Below, one piece after another: positions 18,252-27,370 of a stretch of 64,000 nucleotides of DNA. The stretch covers positions 496,001-560,000 of the forward strand of contig NZ_STGT01000004.1 of NCBI RefSeq assembly GCF_004912145.1, given 5' to 3'. The stretch's first letter is position 1. Each line of letters opens with the position of its first letter. Below the pieces are notes generated by a model. The model was not told where the DNA came from and did no database searches. It saw nothing but the letters and a program-made list of their open reading frames with translations. Both the position numbers and the translations under genes were made by a program. This DNA comes from Peteryoungia rhizophila (GTDB taxonomy: Bacteria; Pseudomonadota; Alphaproteobacteria; Rhizobiales; Rhizobiaceae).

Positions 18252-19043
18252 ATGCCTATTACCTTCAGCGCCATTAGCAACAAAGACGATTGGGCCGGCA
18301 GTAGCTGGACTATTGCAAAGGACGACGACCTTGCCGAGTTAATCGCAAGGGTTGCTCTCGGCCAAAGTCGGTATGTGCGGCGTGTTCTCAAAGAGACGGG
18401 CTTTGCGGCACCGGACCCCAAGGAGACGGAGTTGTCGGGAGCGCTTAAATTGCTTACCGCAAACGACCCCAAAAAACCTTGGCATCGGGATGGATGGATG
18501 TTCCAAGTCATCTCGTGGATCGCAGCAAATCTTCAGGACCCTGAAAATCTCATCGCACCGCCGCACATGATCCATGCGCATAAGGGCTTTGATGGCATTC
18601 ATGTCAGAGTCGATCCAAAGACACATCAGATAATTTCAGTTGTTATCTGCGAAGAGAAAGCCACAGACAACGCCCGAAAGATGGTCCGCGATCGCATCTG
18701 GAAAGAGTTCAAGGGGATGCAGAGCGGCGAACGGGACAACGAGCTTGCTGCCGAGATCACGCGGCTTCTTGAGACAGCGAAGGGTATCGATGTTGATGAG
18801 GCGGTGGAGACAGTTATTTGGAAGAACGCGCGTCACTACCGCATCGCCATTACCATCGATGATAACCACGTCGACGCTGAGGGCCAGAAAGAGCTCTTCG
18901 ATGGCTTTAGCGCTGTCGTGGGCGGTGAGGTAGGGCGCCGTCGCGGCGAGGTGCTTCACCTGGGCAATATGCGAGCTTGGATGGCAGAACTGGCCGACAA
19001 TGCCGTCGAAAGGGCGAAGGTCATGGTGGCAGCAAATGTATGA
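18252..19043 (+). CDS. HamA/AbpA-like (DUF1837-type) PD-(D/E)XK nuclease
   Basis: About 263 residues from ATG 18252; an upstream in-frame ATG at 18213 would add 13, but GGGGG sits just before 18252. Near residue 110 it shows GFDGIHVRVD, and 15 residues later VVICEEKAT. This is the D-(about 20)-E-x-K layout of PD-(D/E)XK nucleases and matches the spacing I know for DUF1837/HamA proteins, where the pattern is hGEaK. The gene is followed, with an 8-nt overlap, by a large SF2 helicase, the HamA-HamB arrangement of Hachiman and AbpA-AbpB. HamA is the nuclease effector and HamB the DNA-sensing helicase. Overall similarity to canonical HamA is not obvious by eye, so this may be a divergent subtype. 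Confidence 0.55.
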   Translation: MPITFSAISNKDDWAGSSWTIAKDDDLAELIARVALGQSRYVRRVLKETGFAAPDPKETELSGALKLLTANDPKKPWHRDGWMFQVISWIAANLQDPENLIAPPHMIHAHKGFDGIHVRVDPKTHQIISVVICEEKATDNARKMVRDRIWKEFKGMQSGERDNELAAEITRLLETAKGIDVDEAVETVIWKNARHYRIAITIDDNHVDAEGQKELFDGFSAVVGGEVGRRRGEVLHLGNMRAWMAELADNAVERAKVMVAANV

Positions 19044-22000
19044 TGCCGACACCGCGGAATTGATCCGTTCAACTCCTTCTCTGGAGGGACTTGACCGTGA
19101 GCGCCTTCCTGAGGAGTTGTCGAAAGCCTTCGCGCAGATCGCAGCAGCCAGGTTTCGTTTGCGGTCGGGGGCTTTAGAAGACGATCACGAGATCGTTGCT
19201 CTCATTTCTGAGATGCAGCGGCTTGCGATCACCAACGAAGTGTTGGTGGCAGTATCTCCTAGCCGTGACGACAGGGCTGCCGCTGCTTTCGTTGCAGGCT
19301 CGGCGCACCAGCTTTGTTTCAATGCGCGCAGGATCGGCGCGGAAGACAAAGTAACCGCGACTTACGTGGATGCCAACAGTATCTCCTCCGATATCGCAGC
19401 GATGCTACTCTTCCTGGTTGCTGAAGCCACGGCCGATGCTAGTGAAATCGCTGATCGTTTGGATCTGGAGGGTATGCACCGTGTCGAACGTTCTCTCGTC
19501 GAAGCTTTGCGATCCCTAGCGCGCGGCCAGCTTGTCGCTATCACCTCGGCAACGTTGCCACCGAAGGATCTCGTGACGGGCGCGAGCGCGGCCGAGGTCG
19601 CTGCGCTGGCGCTTTATTACAATATACTGCTGGGTGTTCGAGCACTTGCAAACCAGTTGCTTCGGGGAGACGAGGACATTGAGGGTGCGCACGCCAACAA
19701 GATATTCAACTCGATCTTGAACTTGAGCTCGGCAGCGAGCAGCGAGGACAAGGGGTGGCTCGGTGAGGAAATTGGATCTTTCGCCGGTCCCCATCACTTG
19801 GCGTCGCTGCTGCTCGCAGTCGCGGGCGATCTTTCGGGCAGCGCTGTCACAGGCGTTGCGCCACCATCAGGCATCGACGGCGAGAAATGGCTTAACGCTA
19901 TGCGTCGCATCGCGCGCAGGCGTCCGTACCTCTGGCGCAATCATCGTGAGGCAGTGGCGAAGGGTTACCTGGATCCTCAAAATTCCGCCGCTGTTAGCTT
20001 CCCTACCGGAGCGGGCAAATCAACTCTTGCGGAACTCAAGATTTACGCAACGCTCCTAAGCGACAAAAAAGTTGTCTTCCTCGCCCCGACAAACGCGCTG
20101 GTCGCGCAGACGACCATAAGCCTACGCAAGACTTTTAAGAGAACCAAGGTCGAGAAGGAGCGGTTCGACGAGGTAGGTTTCCTCAGTGACGAAGATGAGT
20201 TGCCGGAAATTTTTGTAATGACGCCGGAATCGTGTCTCGCGCAGATGAGTATTGAACCTGCGGTCTTCGAGGATGTGGGGCTGCTCATTTTCGACGAATG
20301 CCATTTGCTTCATCCCGAGGAAGGCCGCGGAAGACGCGCGCTCGACGCGATGCTGTGTGTGCTCAACTTCGCTGGTCTGGTACCTGGAGCTAGTTTCCTG
20401 CTTCTGTCAGCCATGATGAAGAACACAGATGAGATCGCTGGCTGGATCGAGGATCTGACAGAGCGGCCATGTCTTCCGCTTGCGCTGCCGTGGAAACCAA
20501 CGCGGCAGTTGCGCGGCAGTGTCGTCTATCCTCAAGCCGACGTGGACAATCTCGCTCGCGGGTTGGCGAAAGCGGCGCGTGCGCGCAAGACCAAAGCACC
20601 ATCCACTGGTGACAAGGCAAGGCTCCAGTGTGTCCCGATGGGCCTGTTTGGTCTCCAACAGACATGGGCGACCCGTAATACCGAGGACTACGCTTTGCTC
20701 GGATTGATGGAAGATGCCGTAGAGCTATCCGCCAACAAGTGGTGGAGGCTGACTCCGAACTCCGGCGTGGTCTCTGCGGCCATTGCATCCGCCGCTGCAG
20801 ATGCGGGCGTAAAGACCTTGGTGTTCTTTCAGACGATCCAGAACGCGGTAAGCGCGAAGAATAAGATCATTGACGAGCTGGGAGAAGTGAGCATCAAGCT
20901 TACTGACGAGGAACGAGAGTGGCTCGCGATAAGCAAATTGGAAATGGGCGGCATAGACCATTTGTACCTCGACGTGAAGAAGGGAGAGCTATCCTCGCCA
21001 TGCGTGGTGCATCATGGTCTGCTGTTGCCAGAGGAGCGACAGCTCTGCGAATCTCTTTATCAGCGCGCCGACGGAGCAACCGTGATGGCGGCGACCTCAA
21101 CTGTCTCACAAGGAATGAACTTTCCGAGCGAGCTTGTGGTTATCGCCGAGGATAGCCGCTTCGACGAAGCCAAGGATCGTCGCGAAATTCTCCAGGCTCA
21201 GGAGCTGCTGAACGCAGCCGGAAGAGCTGGCCGAGCAGGTCAGAATGCCAATGGGATCGTTTTGGTCATTCCTGGTAAAGTCGTCGGCATCGACATTGAG
21301 GATGCGAAGATCGGTGCGCATTGGACCAAGCTGCAGAAGGTCTTTGGCCAATCAGACCAATGTCTTGAGATAGACGATCCTTTGACCGCGGTTCTGGATC
21401 GGGTCCATGCGGCGGCAGGCGACCGGAACAATATCGACCGCTACGTCATCGCTCGGTTGGCCTCGGTAAGTCTCGACGGCGCCGTGAAGAAGTCATTATC
21501 GGGTTTTCGTGCGAAAAAACGAGGCGATGCGGATTGGGTGAAGAGCCGCCTGACAGCGGCCACCGACTTTCAGAAGAAAGAGAAGCCGGAGACGGATGAG
21601 GACCTAGTCGGCCACCAGGTCGCCTCCACGTTGGGTATCGCGCATCCCGTCATGAAGCAGCTCTCAAAAGACTTGGTCGGGGCTCCCGTCAACGAGACGG
21701 TGACCGATTGGCGAAAATGGTTCTTTCACTGGATTGCCGCCAATGGAGAGTTGTTCGATCAAGTGTTTCGCCCTGAGACTATCGACGATCTGTTCGGAAA
21801 GGACGTCACATCGCTAAACACTAGCGAGGAGCGATGCGCCTTTGCGGTCCCATATCTCAAAGAGCTAACAAGGCTGTGGGTGCGCGGCAAGCCTTTGACC
21901 GATCTTGAAGAGGCACTCGGGACACCGGCTGACAAACTGAAAACTTGTATCGGCGCGCGAAAGTTCGTCCTGCGCGCGATCCCGGAACTGGGGTACCTAT

Positions 22001-22287
22001 TCGGTGTTCCTGCGCTGTTGACGCAGCGTCTGGCGGCCTCCGACGGCAAGGAACTCTCGCTTAGCCCTGCGCTCACAAAGTTGAGTTCGTGCATTCGGAA
22101 TGGCTATCAAACGTATGAGCAAGCGGCACTCGGGTTTCGGTTGAGACGCGATAAGTTATCGCGAAGGCAGCTTCATAAGCGTTTTAAAGTACTGGCGCCG
22201 TACATCCCGCCTGCAAAAAAGGCCGAGTCGTGGGATGACGCAGTAGCTAGGATCGAGTTGGCGCTGTTAGCCGAAGAGATCAGCTAG
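19036..22287 (+). CDS. SF2 (Ski2-like) DEAD/DEAH helicase, HamB-like
   Basis: About 1083 residues. Motif I is FPTGAGKST (near residue 323), Ia LAPTNALVAQ, II DECH (IFDECHLL, near 420), III LLSAMM. The second RecA domain has KTLVFFQTIQ (motif IV region), ATSTVSQGMNFP (V) and NAAGRAGRAG (VI). A long N-terminal region (about 310 residues) and a C-terminal region (about 330 residues) surround the helicase core. ATG 19036 overlaps the nuclease stop (ATGTATGA), implying translational coupling; an ATG at 19000 is possible but has no RBS. In Hachiman-type systems the helicase surveys DNA and controls the partner nuclease. The size is at the upper end for HamB. Confidence 0.75.
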   Translation: MYDADTAELIRSTPSLEGLDRERLPEELSKAFAQIAAARFRLRSGALEDDHEIVALISEMQRLAITNEVLVAVSPSRDDRAAAAFVAGSAHQLCFNARRIGAEDKVTATYVDANSISSDIAAMLLFLVAEATADASEIADRLDLEGMHRVERSLVEALRSLARGQLVAITSATLPPKDLVTGASAAEVAALALYYNILLGVRALANQLLRGDEDIEGAHANKIFNSILNLSSAASSEDKGWLGEEIGSFAGPHHLASLLLAVAGDLSGSAVTGVAPPSGIDGEKWLNAMRRIARRRPYLWRNHREAVAKGYLDPQNSAAVSFPTGAGKSTLAELKIYATLLSDKKVVFLAPTNALVAQTTISLRKTFKRTKVEKERFDEVGFLSDEDELPEIFVMTPESCLAQMSIEPAVFEDVGLLIFDECHLLHPEEGRGRRALDAMLCVLNFAGLVPGASFLLLSAMMKNTDEIAGWIEDLTERPCLPLALPWKPTRQLRGSVVYPQADVDNLARGLAKAARARKTKAPSTGDKARLQCVPMGLFGLQQTWATRNTEDYALLGLMEDAVELSANKWWRLTPNSGVVSAAIASAAADAGVKTLVFFQTIQNAVSAKNKIIDELGEVSIKLTDEEREWLAISKLEMGGIDHLYLDVKKGELSSPCVVHHGLLLPEERQLCESLYQRADGATVMAATSTVSQGMNFPSELVVIAEDSRFDEAKDRREILQAQELLNAAGRAGRAGQNANGIVLVIPGKVVGIDIEDAKIGAHWTKLQKVFGQSDQCLEIDDPLTAVLDRVHAAAGDRNNIDRYVIARLASVSLDGAVKKSLSGFRAKKRGDADWVKSRLTAATDFQKKEKPETDEDLVGHQVASTLGIAHPVMKQLSKDLVGAPVNETVTDWRKWFFHWIAANGELFDQVFRPETIDDLFGKDVTSLNTSEERCAFAVPYLKELTRLWVRGKPLTDLEEALGTPADKLKTCIGARKFVLRAIPELGYLFGVPALLTQRLAASDGKELSLSPALTKLSSCIRNGYQTYEQAALGFRLRRDKLSRRQLHKRFKVLAPYIPPAKKAESWDDAVARIELALLAEEIS

Positions 22288-22573
22288 GAAGATCAGCGCA
22301 CGAAAAACCTCCGTCATTGAACAAATGACACGAGGCGAATGGCAGCTCTTTGCAAAATCGAAAGCCATGACGACGGTCCGAATTGAAGGCGCATTCTTGC
22401 CGTCAGTGTTGTAGCGGAATTTTTCGGTAAGCCGAATCAAGCCTGGTCAATGTGCAAGGAAAACACCGCTTACGTTAGACGCGTTTCGCGAGCCAATACA
22501 AACCACGGGCGTAAAGATATCGATATCACGCAACCGAGGGCTACGCATTGCTCTGGCCCTAAGTGCAGATGCA

Positions 22574-23707
22574 CTAGACTATTCCCCAGGCCCGGAACCT
22601 CCCCCTGCCCGTCATCTCGCGAAGACCAAGCTCCTGCACGATGCGCCTCGCTCCTTGAGGCGTGACCTCGAGCGTCTTTGCCACCATGCCGGCGGAGATC
22701 AGCGGCCGCGCCATGACAAGCTCAACAAGCTCCGGCAGCCTGGACGACGTTCGCCGTCCCTCAAGCTTGCGCATCATCATCTGCCGCGCCAGCACCAACC
22801 GGTCATGCTCCTTCAGCCCCGTCTCGGCGGTAATGATCAGCGCCTTGGTTATTGCCAGTAACCGCGTGTCGCGATCACGATGCCGGCGCCGATCGACAGC
22901 AATGGCCTTGAGCCCCAGATTGATCGCCGCGAGATGTCCGCCGGTGGTAACGCCGCCCGGGCGCAGGACCGAGGCGGCCAGCAGCCGACCGAGCCAGGGC
23001 GCATGCTGTAGGACGGCGATCTCGTTCCAGGCATCCAGCGCCACAATGGCCAGCAGGACCGGCGGCAGATCCTGGGCACGAGCCAGCACGGCCTGCCACT
23101 CCTCAAGCCGCTCGTCCTCATCCCAGTCGAGATCGTAGACGAAGGGATCCTTCTCCTGAGCGTTCTTTACCCGGCCCGGCTTCTTCGCATCCTCGATCGC
23201 GGCCTCGGAGCGCGCAAGCACTGCATCAATCGCGGCAAGCGCATTACCCAGGCCATCAATGTCGGGATCCTCCGCCTCCCCCACCCCAACCGGAGCGTCG
23301 CTCACCTCACCACTCCCATCTGGCACGCCCTCTCCGTCTCCACCCGATGATGCTGCAGACCACGTCTGCCCTCGGAGGGAGGCGATACCTTGAGCAGAAA
23401 GCGCCCAGGCGGGGGGATGGGCGGCGATGCGGCGTCGGGTTTTCAGGATGTCGCGGGCAATGGTGAGTTCGTGGGTGGGCGCGCGGATGTCGCGGAGTGC
23501 GTCATGCAGGACGAGGTCCTCCAAATGGACAAGTTCACCGTCGACCCACAGCGAGGCATGCGCATCGAGGAAATGCGAGCGCTCTAGAAAGCCCCCACCA
23601 ACAGGAGAACGGGCAATGCGCTCGTCGAGACGGGTGAGCGCAACCGCTGCCTCGGAGATCGGCCGCAGCAGGCTCTGGATGGGCAATTTTGTAAGATCGT
23701 AAGACAT
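22574..23707 (-). CDS. DUF1612 / RHE_PE00001-family plasmid protein with C-terminal HTH
   Basis: A 377-residue protein of the RHE_PE00001 type (DUF1612 plus helix-turn-helix) that recurs on Rhizobium plasmids, often near recombinases or rep genes. The N-terminal third resembles a Fic-like/DUF1612 organisation ([29 protein letters not shown]). A low-complexity acidic linker follows near 120-150. The C-terminus ends in a winged-helix-like [20 protein letters not shown] segment (about 337-356). Function is unknown; DNA binding is likely from the HTH. It diverges from vapBC across 424 bp holding an inverted repeat. Confidence 0.75.
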   Translation of the reverse strand: MSYDLTKLPIQSLLRPISEAAVALTRLDERIARSPVGGGFLERSHFLDAHASLWVDGELVHLEDLVLHDALRDIRAPTHELTIARDILKTRRRIAAHPPAWALSAQGIASLRGQTWSAASSGGDGEGVPDGSGEVSDAPVGVGEAEDPDIDGLGNALAAIDAVLARSEAAIEDAKKPGRVKNAQEKDPFVYDLDWDEDERLEEWQAVLARAQDLPPVLLAIVALDAWNEIAVLQHAPWLGRLLAASVLRPGGVTTGGHLAAINLGLKAIAVDRRRHRDRDTRLLAITKALIITAETGLKEHDRLVLARQMMMRKLEGRRTSSRLPELVELVMARPLISAGMVAKTLEVTPQGARRIVQELGLREMTGRGRFRAWGIV

Positions 23708-24131
23708 TGAAATTATGGTAAATGATTCCTTAAGCGAAAGCTATAGCGGCAATACGGTTCTGTACCTCGCACAAATGAGGCTGGGATCCCTGACCCCCGA
23801 TAAGTAACCCTTATCGGAAGTGATTGATTTAACGGCTCTCAACGCTTAAAGTCATGGCAAATCACGGCGAAGCTCACAGCTGGACGCACGGACCTCGATG
23901 ACGGACACAGGATAATGAACTGCTTAGTCGCTGCGGACGGTCACCGTGTTACACTGGCTTCTGGCGAGATAGACATCCTGATTGCATGACCTCCCTGTCG
24001 AATGCTTGTCTCCTAAAGCCGCGCAGATCGGGAGATAACTCCTTGAGCTCTGGAGAATAAGCGTTTTCCGGAATCTTTGCCACCAAGGGGATAACTCTCT
24101 AGTTCATACTGTCAAAACAGCGAAAGACACC
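23708..24131. other. intergenic region with inverted repeat, upstream of vapBC
   Basis: 424 bp without a convincing gene between the divergent DUF1612 gene and vapB. At 23797-23817 CCGATAAG and CTTATCGG form an 8-bp inverted repeat around TAACC, a layout typical of tyrosine-recombinase core sites or operators. CTGTCAAAACAG (24109-24120), a 4-bp inverted repeat, lies 11 bp before the vapB ATG and could be the antitoxin operator. Confidence 0.45.
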
Positions 24132-24389
24132 ATGACCGAACCGCAGCTTTCCATCCGCAGCAGCAAGGCCCGCGCTCTGGCGTATGCGCTTTCTCGGCGC
24201 ACCGGCCAGCCGATAAACCGGCTCGTTGAACTTGCGCTTGAACGCTACGAACAGGAATTGCGCGAGAAGTCAGCTCATACGCCGGCCGATGCTTTGTGGC
24301 AGCTCATGGCCGAGGGTCGACGCACCATACCTGCAGGCACCACTTCTAACCATGACGACTTCTACGACGAAAACGGTCTGCCAATATGA
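24132..24389 (+). CDS. vapB: VapB-family antitoxin
   Basis: An 85-residue antitoxin of the Rv0623/VapB type. The N-terminus forms a ribbon-helix-helix or AbrB-like DNA-binding part (PQLSIRSSKARALAYALS), with RTGQPINRLVELALERYE continuing it. The C-terminus (ADALWQLMAEGR and beyond) would thread into the toxin. It overlaps vapC by 4 nt (ATGA), the usual TA arrangement. The complex normally binds its own promoter. The CTGTCAAAACAG element just upstream is a candidate site. Confidence 0.8.
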   Translation: MTEPQLSIRSSKARALAYALSRRTGQPINRLVELALERYEQELREKSAHTPADALWQLMAEGRRTIPAGTTSNHDDFYDENGLPI

Positions 24390-24790
24390 TTGTCATCGAT
24401 AACTCGGTTATCGTTGCGACTTCGCTCAACGAACCGCAGGCAAGCCTCTTCCACTCGCTCGTGTCTCGCGAAGAAATTCGCGTCGGCTGGCCGGCCCTCG
24501 TTGATGCGCGAATGGTGGTTGCAGGCCGGAAGTTTTCGAATGTCCGCGACTTCGTCAAACGACTTGCCGAATTGCCCAATGCGACCGCGATTGCTTTCGG
24601 GGAGCGTCACCATTTCGCAGCGGAAAAGGCGTTCGCGCAGTTTGGTAAAGGGCATCATCCGGCAAGCTTGAATATGGGCGATTGTTTTTCGTACGCAGTA
24701 TCCGCCGTCGCCAAGGCACCTCTACTCTTCAAGGGTCGGGGCTTCAGCCAGACGGACCTGAAACTTCATCCCCCTTCTTCGACCGCATGA
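24386..24790 (+). CDS. vapC: VapC-type PIN-domain ribonuclease toxin
   Basis: A 134-residue PIN-domain toxin. Acidic active-site positions visible are D5 (IVIDNS), the ALVDARMV segment (usually Glu in VapC, here Asp) and GDCFSYA near residue 97, with a final Asp in SQTDLK. VapC toxins cut tRNA or rRNA when the antitoxin is lost, stabilising plasmids. The gene start overlaps vapB. Its stop overlaps the ATG of the following tyrosine recombinase by 4 nt, so toxin and recombinase are likely co-translated, which is unusual. Confidence 0.82.
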   Translation: MIVIDNSVIVATSLNEPQASLFHSLVSREEIRVGWPALVDARMVVAGRKFSNVRDFVKRLAELPNATAIAFGERHHFAAEKAFAQFGKGHHPASLNMGDCFSYAVSAVAKAPLLFKGRGFSQTDLKLHPPSSTA

Positions 24791-25932
24791 TCACTGCAAG
24801 CAACAACCACATCAATCTCCGCCTCGACCAACTCGACACCATTGCGGCGGTTCTGCCCATGGAGCGACGGGACGAGCTGGCCGAGCTTCTGACCGATCAG
24901 GATGTCGAGACACTCCGTCATCTCGTCAACGAAGGGATGGGCGCCAACACGCTGCGAGCACTCGCCTCCGATCTGGCCTACCTGCAGGCCTGGTCGCTTG
25001 CGGCAACCGGCCGATCGCTTCCCTGGCCTGCGCCTGAGGCCCTCCTTTTGAAGTTCATCGCGCATCATCTTTGGGACCCGGAAAGGCGTTTGACGGATCC
25101 GGAGCATGGCATGCCGGCTCCCGTCGAGCAAAAGCTTCGCGTTCAAGGATTACTCCGAGCCCCCGGCCCGCATGCGCCCGATACCGTGCGCCGGCGGCTC
25201 GCCACTTGGTCGACGCTGACGAAATGGCGCGGGTTTCAAGGTTTCTTCAGCTCACCTGCCCTCCGATCCGCCATCAGACTTTCTATCCGAGCAACGCCGC
25301 GACCGAGAAAGAGAAAGAGCGCGAAAGCGGTCACCGGAGACGTACTCGCAAAGCTCCTAGCGACTTGTACGACCGACAGTTTGCGAGACGTGAGAGATCG
25401 GGCCATTCTGATGGTGGCGTTCGCGTCTGGAGGTCGGCGCCGCAGCGAGATCGCGGGCCTCAGAAAAGAACAGTTACAGCCGGAGGAGCCTATCGTGGTG
25501 GATGGCGGCCCTTCCCTGCCCTCTCTTTCCATTCATCTCGGTCGCACTAAGACCAGTGGCGCGGAAAACGACGAAGTGGTTTATCTCACCGGCCGCCCGG
25601 TCGAGAGCCTGAATGCCTGGCTTAATGTTGCAAAGATCGACAAGGGCAGTGTCTTTCGAGCCATCGATCGGTGGGGGAATGTTTCACGTCGGCCGTTGGA
25701 CCCGAAGGCCATCACTGACATCGTGAAGCATCGAGCTGGATTGGCAGGGCTGGATCCTGCGGAGTTTTCCGCCCACGGCCTACGCTCGGGCTATCTGACC
25801 GAAGCTGCCAATCGCGGAATTCCCCTCCCTGAGGCCATGGAGCAGTCGAGGCATCGATCCGTTCAGCAGGCATCAGAGTACTACAATCACGCACAGCGAC
25901 GGAGTGGAAGAGCATCGCGTATGCTTGATTGA
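24787..25932 (+). CDS. tyrosine recombinase / site-specific integrase
   Basis: A 381-residue tyrosine recombinase. The N-terminal SAM-like core-binding domain (about 1-150) includes TLRALASDLAYLQAW. In the catalytic domain the residues appear as GGRRRSEIAGL (Arg I, near 220), SAHGLRSGYLT (H-x-x-R, near 330), HRSVQQASEYY (H/K then catalytic Tyr, near 360). All are intact. ATG 24787 overlaps the vapC stop. A decayed inverted copy lies at 28994-29680. It may act on the CCGATAAG inverted repeat at 23797 or in plasmid dimer resolution. Target unknown. Confidence 0.88.
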   Translation: MITASNNHINLRLDQLDTIAAVLPMERRDELAELLTDQDVETLRHLVNEGMGANTLRALASDLAYLQAWSLAATGRSLPWPAPEALLLKFIAHHLWDPERRLTDPEHGMPAPVEQKLRVQGLLRAPGPHAPDTVRRRLATWSTLTKWRGFQGFFSSPALRSAIRLSIRATPRPRKRKSAKAVTGDVLAKLLATCTTDSLRDVRDRAILMVAFASGGRRRSEIAGLRKEQLQPEEPIVVDGGPSLPSLSIHLGRTKTSGAENDEVVYLTGRPVESLNAWLNVAKIDKGSVFRAIDRWGNVSRRPLDPKAITDIVKHRAGLAGLDPAEFSAHGLRSGYLTEAANRGIPLPEAMEQSRHRSVQQASEYYNHAQRRSGRASRMLD

Positions 25933-25948
25933 TTGGGTAACTTCGCAA

Positions 25949-25965
25949 CCCGAACTCAGTTCGGG
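25949..25965 (+). terminator. short perfect hairpin after the recombinase gene
   Basis: CCCGAACT (25949-25956) and AGTTCGGG (25958-25965) are perfect inverted arms with one base between, 16 bp after the recombinase stop. There is no T-run, so it may be a weak terminator or a recombination-associated palindrome. Confidence 0.35.
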
Positions 25966-26059
25966 CTGAATAGCCCCGAGTTTCCTAGACACAGAAGGGG
26001 CCAATATCACTGTGGGCAGTTTCGCATCCTATAAAGGGCAACGCGCCGCTGGTATTTCC

Positions 26060-26541
26060 CTATGCCCCAGCGCTGAGGTTAATGCGGCGTTTGTCGCTTG
26101 GCTCAGCATCGCCCTGCCAGCTGTCAGCACCCACCGTCATGCCCCGCTCCCATGCCTCCGGCCATCCGTCGGATAGCTCCACTCGCCGCCGCTTGAGCGT
26201 AAGGGCTTCGCGCAAGCTTCCGGCCTGTCGAAGATCCTTGTCACGCTTCAAAGCTCCTCCCTGCCCTTCTCTGCGCTTTGTGGCGATGATCCACTGTGCG
26301 CCGTATAGCGCTCAGTTGTTGAAACCGCGGCCGATATTCCGCCTCTGTGAAGCATCACAGTCCGCATAGGATCTCGAATAGGGAAATCGAGGTAGCGGAG
26401 GGGTTCCGCACCGACACCGCCGAGCGCAGCCATGGATGACGGACGCCCTGTGAGATCGTCGCTCGCCCGGCAGGACGTCAGAAACTCCACTCGATATTCT
26501 GAGCGGTTTTCGAAGGCCGTCACGCGGGATTTGCCGGTCAT
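26060..26541 (-). pseudogene. decayed GSU2403-type nucleotidyltransferase
   Basis: Minus-strand translations match the C-terminal half of the intact protein at 50888-51982: YRVEFLTSCRAS with YRVEFLTSNRGS, MAALGGVGAEPLRYLDF with MPALGGASADPLRFLDF, and MLHRGGIS with LLHRSGVP. After a frame change, KRDKDLRQAGSLREAL and EAWERG continue it. At least one frameshift and loss of the N-terminal half make it non-functional. It shows that this family was present at least twice on the plasmid before decay. Confidence 0.75.
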
Positions 26542-26695
26542 GCTCGCAGGCGTATGCCATTAGATGCCATGCCGTGTAGCCAAATCGAACTGGCAATAAA
26601 AGTTTGGAGCGGCGAAGGCACGGAGTAGCCGGTGCTCGTTACGCTGGCTCCATCCGGTGGCAGGGGAGGGGACCTGATTGCTGCTCAATCAGAGC

Positions 26696-26830
26696 ATGGC
26701 TTTAGCGTTGGGGCATCAGTATGCGGGTCCAGTTCGCTGTGTAGCCGCATTGCCCTCAACAAGGCTCGAATTCGGGTGTCGATGGGCCGTATTTGGAAAA
26801 GAGCCTTTGCGCTGCCGAGGGTTGAGCCGA
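26696..26830 (-). pseudogene. decayed copy of the small plasmid protein encoded at 27877-28080
   Basis: DNA around GCATCAGTATGC...GTGTAGCCG and CCGTATTTGGAAAA is shared with 27885-27985. The translation (SAKALFQIRP, AMRLHSELDPHTD) parallels SEAERLFSKYGP and AKRLHGKLDLHTD of the intact copy. The N-terminus is missing and the frame is damaged. It directly abuts the repC fossil beginning near 26815. Confidence 0.6.
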
Positions 26831-27185
26831 AAGCTGGGAGATGGCTGATGAAGGCGTTCCCTTGGGGTTGGGGCTGAAAGCCTGCCCGTAGATTGTCGAT
26901 TATGGTCCGGGCAGGGTGATAACCCAATCGCACGATCTGATGCAGGTTGCCGTCGTCGTGCGGTCAACGATGAGCATCGGTCCGACGGGCTGTCAGGATA
27001 CCTTTGAGGCCATGGGACCCGCAAACGCGGCGGTCGCGGTGGCCGCGATCCCGGAAAGGGCAGGGCACATCAATTCGGGGGTAGTTATCTGCGTGATCTC
27101 ACAAGACGGGCGACACGTGGCGAGATGCCCATTCGAGCCCGATGATCATGGCTCTGTGCCCGCGGACGGGGGGCAAGCCTGGCAG
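26815..27185 (+). pseudogene. fossil of the 3' part of repC
   Basis: Plus-strand sequence corresponds to repC residues about 283 to the C-terminus. DLMQVAVVVRSTMSIGP parallels DLMQAAVVVRSMMGISP, and AMGPANAAVAVAAIPERAGH parallels AMGPENAAVAVAAILERAGH. A stop (KACP*IVDYGPG) and frameshifts are present. Homology continues past the stop codon region to about 27470, including the GTTGTCAGCC repeat, in the same order as downstream of the live repC (31734 down to about 31460). This is a relic of a second repABC replicon or of a duplicated repC end. Confidence 0.8.
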
Positions 27186-27330
27186 CGAGATGAGTTTTTC
27201 ACGGACAGAAGTCGGCGGGAATTGGGTCATTAAAGCAAAATCGCTTTTAACAGGGAAGTCTTCAGGCCTCAAAGAGATGCTGAGATGCGGGGAGAGAATG
27301 TCGATCAGCATCACTAGGCTTCAGCGATCC

Positions 27331-27370
27331 GTTGTCAGCCGTACAGATTGATGTTTTCTGTATGTGGATC
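27331..27370 (+). repeat. parS-like repeat copy 1 (GTTGTCAGCCGTACAG)
   Basis: GTTGTCAGCCGTACAGATTG followed by ATGTTTTCTGTATG. It lies downstream of the repC fossil at the same relative place as the copy downstream of live repC. The first nine bases fit the left half of the repABC parS pattern GTTNNCNGC. Confidence 0.6.

Noticed and set aside
15870-19043. OLD gene plus neighbour as a Gabija (GajA-GajB) system
   Set aside because: No UvrD-type helicase is present; the helicase nearby is SF2 Ski2-like and belongs to a divergent operon with its own nuclease.
22140-22165. Second copy of the GATAAG inverted repeat (GCGATAAGTTATCGC)
   Set aside because: It is inside the helicase coding sequence, has a different spacer and is likely chance.
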